A stretch of DNA of 64,000 nucleotides, from positions 124,001 through 188,000 of the forward strand of contig MEDY01000009.1 in the NCBI GenBank assembly GCA_001724265.1, written 5' to 3'. Made by a program: the position numbers and the translations under genes. The notes below the pieces were generated by a model. The model was not told where the DNA came from and ran no database searches. It worked only from the letters and a program-made list of their open reading frames with translations. Source of the DNA: Rhizaria sp. SCN 62-66 (taxonomy: Eukaryota; Rhizaria, unplaced). Shown here in pieces: positions 56,601 through 64,000 of the stretch; positions within the stretch are counted from its first letter, which is position 1, and every line of letters begins with the position of its first letter.

Positions 56601-59600
56601 AGACCTCGCCGTTGCCGGCGCTGGGACCCTTCCCTCTCACCGCGCCTGCCTCGGGCACAGCGGGGGCAGGGGGCCACGCCACGGCCGCGCTGACCGCGGC
56701 GCCTGTGCCCGGCACGCCCGCGCTGGGCCCGCAGTCCTCGGCGGCCTCCTCGGGCGCCGCCACCCCGCAGGTGTCGGCGGCGGCGGCGCCGGGCGCGGGC
56801 GGCTGGTCCCCCGCGGCCGTCGCGCTCGCAGCCGCCGTGCTCTTCGGCGGCAGCGAGATGCCCAGCGGCGACCTATACCTGTCCTCCGGCACCACCACGC
56901 TCGCGGTCCGCGAGAACACCGTCCTGTTGCTGCTGCGCCGCGCTTCGCTCGCCGCCGCGCACGCGCTCATGCGCGCATCGTCGTCCTCGTCCTCGTCATC
57001 CTCGACGCACTCTTCTCACGCAGCGCAGGCGCAGCAGCACGCGGGCTCGCTGTCCCTGGTCCGCGGCCCGCTCGCCGCCGTCGCCGCGCTGCTGCACCCG
57101 ACCGCGGCGCGCGCGTCGCGCTCGTTCCTGACGCTGGCCTCCGCGCCCGCGGCCGCGCTCTCGGCCGCGCTGGCGCCGCTGGCCGCCGGCGCGGGCGCCC
57201 CCGCGCTCACGGCCGCGTCCGCGCTGCAGTGCGCGCTCACCATCGCCGCCGTTCCGCGCCCGCTGCGCTCCGCCCCCGCCGCGTCGGGTCGTCCTGACTC
57301 GCGGGGTCATCCGGCCAATGGCTCCCAGATCAAGGCCGGCGGCAACAGCGGGCACACGGCGCGCTTCCTCGCTGCCGGCACGCGCGCCGCGCAGATCGCC
57401 GCCGCGATCGCCGACTCGGCGCGGCTCTGCGACGCGCCCACGCCGCTGCTGGCTTCGCTGCCGGCGCTCGCGCTGGCCGGAGCGGCGTTGCCCACGAGCG
57501 CGAGTCTGTCGGCGGCGGGCGTCGCACCCGTGGACCTGTCGCAGGCGCTGCTGCTGGCGCACGGCCACCGCGAAGGTGAGGCGCGCGATGCCGCGCTGCT
57601 CACCGCGCACGACCTCTTCTCGCGCGCCGCCGCGGCGGCCGCCAAGGCCATCGTCAAGGAGCTGCACGTGTCGCCTGCGGCCAAGGCCGTCAAGCGCGCG
57701 CCGGCGCCGCTGCTGGGCCAGTCGGCGCGCTACTACACTGCGCACGGGCTCTTCCTACGCCGCGCTGCCGACGTCCTGCTGGAGAAGGCGCCCCCGCTTC
57801 ACCACTATGGCGGGCCTGAGGCCGACGACGCCGCCGCGGCGCGCGCGCTGGGCGCCGAGCTCTCCGCCGTGTCCCGTGTGTACGCGCTCGCGCACGCATC
57901 ACGCGCGCCCGTGGCCGTGCCGCCCGTGGTGCTGGTCGACTTCGCGGGCCACCGCATCCTCGCGCAGCCCGCGGTGGGGCCCGAGCGCTCCTTCGCGGCG
58001 CCCGCGGCGCACGACCCGCGCGCGGCGGCCGACGCGGCGACGGCGGCGCTGCTGGGCCAGCCGGCCGCCCTCAACCTTGTCTCTGGCTCGGCCGACAACG
58101 GCGACACGGTGATGAACAATGACGTCATCTTCGCGCAGCTCGCGGCGTCGCTAGCCGCGGCGCTGCACTTGGCCCCGCACGCTGTGGGCGCGCCCGCCGG
58201 GTCCGCAGGGTGCCGAGTGCTGGCGCTGCCCGGCGACGCCAAGGGTTACGCGCTCGAGGGCCCTGTCGCGGGCGGGCTTGCCGATGACGGCTCCGAGCCC
58301 ACCGCCACGCACGGCTCGCTTGCCGCTGTCTCCGCGCAACAGCAACAACAGCAACTGCAACAGCAGCAGGGCGCGCTGGTTCCCGCGAGCCGGCGCGCGC
58401 CGGCGGGCGAGGCCATGGCGGCCGCGGTGAGCGCCAACGGCGGGCAGCGGCTCGCGGGCACGGTGCGCGTGATGACGCCGACGCAGGCGGCGCGCATCTT
58501 CATGACGTGGCTCTCGCAGCGCTCGCTGCCGCCGACGGCGACGCACGTGCTGCTGTCGCTCACCCGCCTCATGCCGCCCGAGTCGCCGCTCTTCACCAAG
58601 CACCTACCGGCGAACCCCCAGTCGGTGTTCCACCGGCACCTGCGACCCGAGCTGCTGCTGCACCTGCGCCGCGCGCGCCTGCTGCCGCCGCTGTCCTCGG
58701 ACGCGCTCACGGCCTGGGGCACGCACTCGCACCCCGCGCTGAACCGCACCGCGCACCGCGCCGCGCGCGTGCTTATCGAGTCGCGCGTCGGCGAGCTGGC
58801 GCGCCACCTGGACGCGCTGCACCGCCGCTCGCTGCCCTGCATGCCGCGCCTCGCTGAAGACCTGCTGCGCGCGCGGCCCACGGTCGCGCCGCCGCTCGTC
58901 GCGCGATGGCTCATCGAGAGCGTCGTCATGGGGTTGCCGCGCGCCGTGCGCCGCGCGGGCCGCCGGCTCTACGAGCACGTTTTCCGCCCCGTGCTCTCCG
59001 CCCCGGTCAACCCCGCCGCCGCCGCGGCCGCCGCAGCCGCCGCGGGGACCACGGGCCGCAACGCTGCCGCCGCCGCGGCCGCCGCCGCCGCTGCCGCCGC
59101 GGTGTCCGCGCCAGGCGCCGTTCAGTGGCACGTGCTGGGCGACCTGCTGGACTTCTCGTCGGACGAGGCCGCGGCGGGCGGCTGCACGGGCCAGACGCCG
59201 GACCAGCGCGAGGCCGCGATCGAGGTGCAGCTGGGCTTCTGGGCGCGCGTGTACCGCCACCACGGGCTTGAGCTGCCCGCATACACACAGGCTTGGCGCC
59301 GGCCCTGGCTGCGCTACGCCAACGTCGAGCGCGTCGCGCACTCGTTCGGCGTCTCGCTGCGCCACTTGCAGCTCGTGCGCGCCGCCGCGGCCGAGCCCGC
59401 TGTCAAGACGCGCCTCCTCTTCGAGATGACGCTGCGTACGTGGAAGACGGTCTGGCGCGCGCGCATGCGCGACGCGCTGCGCAACGCGCACGCCGACCTG
59501 CGCTCGCGTGCCAAGGACTCTGCGCAGGCGGCGCGCGCGCACGGCGTGCCGGTGGCGAAGCCGCTGACACCGCAACAGGAGCAGCAACGCGCCGAAGCCG

Positions 59601-62600
59601 TGCTGCGCGAGCAGGGCATGCTGGTGACGGCGGCGCTGCTGAACCAGGCCCTGCTGGCCTTCTCGCCGCGACCCGGCCCCACGGCCTCGGTCGGGGGCAT
59701 CGGGCTCGCGCCCGTCGGCGCCCCCGTCGGCGCCGCCACGCCCGCGCTCACCGCGATGCCCATGCTCTCGGTGCCCACCAGCAGCACCTCGGCCTCGGGC
59801 GGCGCTGCGGGCTCCTCGTCCGGCGCGGCCACGCCTTCCGCCTCCGCTGCCGCTGCCTCCGCTGCTGCCGGCGGTGCTCTGGCGCTCTCGGGTGGCTCTT
59901 CCGCGCTCCCGCTCTCCGGCGGCGCCGCGGCCGCGGGCGGCGCGCTAGTGCCCTCTGCTCTCGGCCAGTCCGCGTCGGCCTCGCAGGCGCGCGGCGCGTC
60001 GCTGGCCGCCACCGCGGAGTCCGGCGCCGCCGCCAACGCCGCCGCCGCCGCGGTCGGGCAGACCGGTGATGGCACCTCCGCCGCCGCCGCAGCCGTCGTC
60101 TCCGGCGCCGCGTCGACCCCCGCGCTCGCCGCCGCCTGCGCCGCCGCCACGGGCGCGCTCTCCCGCGCGCTCGTCGCCGCTAACAGCAGCGGCAGCGGCA
60201 GCACGAGCTCCGGCAGCTGCGCGTTGCCCAATGGCGCCGTGAGCGAGCAGGCCGCGCTGGCGCAGCTCGCCGCCGCAGGCTCCGTCCCCGTTGCCGGCTC
60301 ATCCGCGGAGACCGCCTTCATGTTCTTGCTGCCGGGCGTCGCCCCCGCGCCCGAGCCCGCGCCGGCACCGGCCTCCGCGGCCGCCGCGGCCGCCGCGCTG
60401 TCGGCCGCGCTGCCGCGACTGCGCGTAACGCCGCTGCCCGACTACATGGATCTGCGCCACCAGTGGCGCGATTCGACGGCCTTCTACCGCGACCACTTCC
60501 CGCGCGAGCTTGAGGCCAAGTACGGCGCCGTGCCCGTGCCCGGCGGCGCGGAGGCGCTGCCGTCTCTGCTGCTGGCTTTCGCGCCGCGCCTGCTCACGCA
60601 GCTGCTGGCCGCCACGGGCGCGTCGCTGCTGCAGTACAAGCAGGCCCGCGTGACGCAGTCGCTCGCCGGCGTGGGCGCTGCCAGCTCGCGCGCCGCGGCC
60701 GGCCCGCTGCGCCGCCGCCTGCTGCGGCAGATGACCGCCTCGGCCGCTGCGGGGCTCACTGCGCTGTCCGCCGACGATGCCGGAGCCGGGGACCGCGCGC
60801 GCGCCCGCCGCGGCTCGCTCAAGGGCGCGGCGGGCAAGGACTCCGCCGCCGCCGCCGCCGCCGCCAAGAAGGGCAAGGCTGCCGCCGCCGCCGCTGCCGC
60901 CGCAGCTGCTGTGGCCGCCGCAGCGAAGGACGGCGACGGCGACGACGACGGCGACGACGAAGCCGCCGACGCAGCCGACGGCGGCGACAACGGTGGCAGC
61001 GGCGGCGTGAACGACGACTCCGACGACGAGGCCGCCGAGGACATCAAGTGCCTCGAGGCGCAGCTCTCGGTGGCACCCGACGACGTGGGGCTCCGCGTCG
61101 AACTGCGCCGCCTGCGGCAGCACCGCCAGGCGCGCCGCGAGGCCAAGGCCGCCGCGGCCGCCGCCGCCGCCGAGGCCGCCGCGGCCGCTGCTGCCGCCGC
61201 TGAGGCCGCTGCCGCCGCCGCCGCTGCCGCTGTCGCTGCTGCCGCCGCCGCTGCTGCCAACCCAGATGCCTCCGCAGGCGGCAGCGACGCTGGCTCACCC
61301 AACGTGTCCCCCACGGCCGCTGCCGCTGCTGAGGCCGCTGCCGCCGCAGTTGCTGCCGCCGCTACCGCCGAGGCCGCCGCTGCCGCCGCCGCCGTAACTG
61401 GCAGCGCTGCTGGCGGCGCCAACACCGCGGGCTCCAACGCGCGCCGCCGTGGCCGCCGCGCCGGCGCATCCACGGCGGCGTCTGCGGCGCAGGAGCGCGA
61501 CGCCGCGTTCATGTCAGCGGCGGCCTTCTCGGTCTGGGTCGCGCCCGCGGACGTGGAGGCGCTGCGCGCGCGCGTCAAGCACGTGGCGACGGTGGACCTG
61601 CTGCGCGCCAAGATGGCGCTACACCTCGCGTGCCGCGCCGGCGAGCCCGCGCTCGCGGACGCCGCGCGCGGCCACCAGTTCGAGGTCCTGCCGCGCGCCG
61701 TCGCCGCGCTGGTCGAGCGCAACGCCGCCGCCGTGGCCGCGGGCGTCGACCCAACGGTCGCCATTGCGCTCGAGGAGGCCAACGCGGCGGCCGCGGCCGC
61801 TGCGGCCGAGGCGGCGGCGACCGAGGCTGCCGCTGTGGCTGCCAACGCCGCTGCGGCCGCTGCGAGTGCCGCCGCGGCTGCTGGCAAGAAGCCCTCTAAC
61901 CTCAAGGGTGGCAAGGGCGCAGCTGCTGCTGCCGGGAAGGGTACTGGCGCTCCTAACGCCGCTGCTGCTGCTGCCGCCGCCGCTGCCGCTGCGAGTGCTG
62001 CCTCGGCAGCCGCCGCCGCCGCCGCCGCTGCTGCTGCGAACGCAAACGGCAAGCGCGGTTCGCTCGTGCCCGCGCTGCACCTCGCCTCGGCCTCCGCCGA
62101 CGCCGCCGCCTCCGAGGCCGCGGAACCCGGCGCCGCACTGGCCGCGGGCGCGGCCGCGACGCGCGCGCTACTGCTGTCACTTGAGTCGTCGGTGGTGCAC
62201 GCGATGCTGCGGTCGCGCGCGCTGCGGCGCGACTGCGTGGCGGCGTGGACGCAGCGCGTGCTCGACTCGCTCGCGCTCACCGCGCAGCTGCTCGGCGACG
62301 ACCCCAACGACGGGGACGTGCGCGCGCTGCGCGACCTCGCCGCGGGCGCGCTCGCCACGCTCCGGGAGGCGCTCTACACGCTGCCCAAGCACCGCGCGCT
62401 GCCCGACGCCGCCGCGGACCTGGCAGGTTACCGCGCCGCCGTTGTCGCGCTCGGCCCCGCCACCGCCGGCGATGGCGACGCGCACAACACCGGCAGCGGC
62501 TACGGCGCCGGCGCTGCCGCAGCTGCTGCGGCCGACGGCGACGCTGCTGTCATGAATGACAGCTCGCTGCCGCTGCTGCACTGGCCCGCGCCCGCGGCGC

Positions 62601-64000
62601 CCGCGATGCCGCGGCTGCGCGCGCTGCTGCGCGACCTCGTCGCATACCTCGACACGCAGGCGCCCGCGCTGGCCGGCGCCGGTGAGGCCGCGCTGGCGCG
62701 CGCGCTGGCCGCCGCGGCCCCGTCGCGCCAAGCGCAGGCGCGCGTGCTGTCGCTCTTCCACCTGCACCGCTACGCGCACGGCGGCGCGGTGCCGCTCGCG
62801 GCCGCGGTCGCCGCGGGCGACGCCAGCAGCGCCGCCGGCTTGAGCGCGGCCGACGAGGCCGAGGGTGAGGGCGTGGTCGTGGCCGACTGGCTTGTCGCTA
62901 GCATGCCCTACCACCTCCGCCTCTGCCTCGCGGCGCCGCCGATCGCGGACCGCCTGCTCGGCCTGCTGCTCGCGCAGGTCACCGCTCCCCCCGTCCCCGC
63001 CGCCGCCGCCGCCGCTGCCACTCCCGCCGCTGCGATTGGCGCGGACGGCAGCGGCAGCGGCAAGTCTGGCGCCGCGGTCTCGTGCTCGCACTGCCGCCGC
63101 GCGCCGCTGGCGGCGTCGCCGTGGCGTTGGCAGCGCCCCGACGCCGCCGCCGTCGCCGACCTCGCGCTCGACGCGCGCCTCGCGCAGGACCCGCTGTGGG
63201 GCGCAGCTGGCGCCGCCGCGGCCGCTGCCGCCGTTAACGGCTACGCGGTGTCGCCCGAGGCGCTCGCGGCGGCCGCCGACCGCGACGAGGATGGCGGCGA
63301 CGGCGACGACGTCTTCGCCGGACTTGACGCGACGACTGCGCTCGACGACTCGGTCGACGGCGGCGCGTTGCCCAGTGCGCGGTCGACGGGGATCCTATCC
63401 CCGGGCCGCTCGCGCTCGCGCGCTGGCGCCGCTGGCGGTTCGCCCGTACAGCTGGCCGCCAACGCGGCGCGCGCGACCGACGCCCGTGTCGGCGAGACCG
63501 TCGCCCGCGTGCTGCGCCAGCGCCGCGCCGCCAAGACCGCCGCGCTGAGCGCTGCCAACACTGGCAATAACAAGCACGGTGCAAGCGGTGCCGCGGCTGC
63601 TGCTGCTGCTGCCGCTGAGGCCGAGGCCGCCGCCGCCGAGGCCGCGGTGAGCGACATCGCGGCGACGGCGCGCGTGTTCGGCGTGCCGACGCCCGCGGCG
63701 GCGCTGGTGCAGTCGCTGCGGCACCCGTTCCTGGCCGTGCGCGTGCTTGTCGACCTCTTCGGCGCCGACCCCAACACGCGCGCCTCGGTGCCGCTCTGCG
63801 AGGCCGCCGATAACACGGAGGACGACGGCACCGCCGCCGCCGATGACGCCGAGGTCTCTGCCGACGAGCACGCTGTCGACGCCGCGGCTGCCGGCACTGT
63901 CGTCTCTGCCGACGGCTCCGCTGCCGCTGCTGGCGCTGACTCTGGCGCTGGTGACAAGGCGTACTCGCTGTGCGACGAATGCCACCGCCGCCGCCGCGGC
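50207..64000 (+). CDS. Second giant Ala-rich protein, C-terminus cut by window edge
   Basis: From the ATG at 50207 one frame stays open to the window end: 4,598 codons with no stop. I recognise no family. The first 1,300 residues are Ala/Ser/Gly-rich and disordered, with Gln and His patches, a fourfold NQP-type repeat and Ala runs. Better-ordered helical segments lie at about residues 1702-1758 (LWALAAEGMVAAERDGLPGL), 2755-2938 (Leu/Arg-rich, many His and Trp) and 2971-3108 (YRHHGLELPAYTQAWRRPWL). Residues 3405-3450 include YMDLRHQWRDSTAFYRDHF. Ala-rich coiled stretches follow. Two CxxC pairs (C4293/C4296 and C4589/C4592, the latter reading CDECH) near the edge suggest a zinc-binding region continuing beyond the window. 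The ordered segments recall helical-repeat scaffolds, but that is inference. An upstream exon may add residues. Confidence 0.8.
53333..53368 (+). repeat. Four tandem 9-nt units encoding NQP/TQP
   Basis: Four adjacent 9-nt units (AATCAGCCC, with the third ACTCAGCCC) encode NQP-NQP-TQP-NQP in the disordered N-terminal region. Confidence 0.9.
53633..53665 (+). repeat. (GCT)11 tract encoding poly-Ala
   Basis: Eleven identical GCT codons extend with GCA and GCG into a longer Ala run. The identical codons suggest recent slippage growth, unlike the mixed-codon Ala runs elsewhere in this gene. Confidence 0.88.

Noticed and set aside
60484-62358. 624-codon minus-strand open frame
   Set aside because: It is antisense to the right-hand giant gene, and its Ala/Ser runs mirror GCC/GCT repeats on the sense strand.

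Overview
This window looks like the nuclear genome of a gene-dense, GC-rich single-celled eukaryote. Coding sequence is strongly GC-rich and fills about nine tenths of the window. The gaps between genes and the introns are AT-rich. Three genes have spliceosomal introns whose boundaries can be fixed by protein homology or by uninterrupted reading frame. The proteins carry many Ala, Gln, Ser and Asp homopeptide runs. No rRNA, tRNA, CRISPR array or transposon was recognised. I cannot name the lineage; a free-living protist (for example a stramenopile-like flagellate) is a guess from composition only.

Layout, left to right: (1) an unidentified low-complexity gene on the minus strand, running off the left edge (1-2779); (2) diverging from it, a two-exon gene for a 2,096-residue protein with LEA-like amphipathic helices, a coiled coil and a DG-repeat C-terminus (4135-10580, +); (3) an unidentified Ser/Cys-rich protein (11374-13665, +); (4) a single uninterrupted minus-strand frame of 7,918 codons (13867-37623) for a giant unidentified protein with a nuclear-type charged C-terminus and an AT-hook; (5) RFC1, the large subunit of the clamp loader (38277-41680, -, two exons); (6) diverging from RFC1, peptidyl-tRNA hydrolase 2 (42089-43075, +); (7) a three-exon M1 zinc aminopeptidase of the puromycin-sensitive type (43648-47113, +); (8) a secreted BPI/LBP-family lipid-binding protein (47694-49274, -); (9) a second giant Ala-rich frame of at least 4,598 codons that runs off the right edge (50207-64000, +).

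The four named genes are ordinary housekeeping or lysosomal/secretory functions and do not form a pathway; neighbours are grouped only by strand. The points most worth a second look are the two giant proteins, the four-out-of-four GTACGY splice donors, the DG-repeat protein, and departures from family norm in the aminopeptidase (GAMEG for GAMEN), PTH2 (long acidic insertion) and the BPI protein (no cysteine pair).
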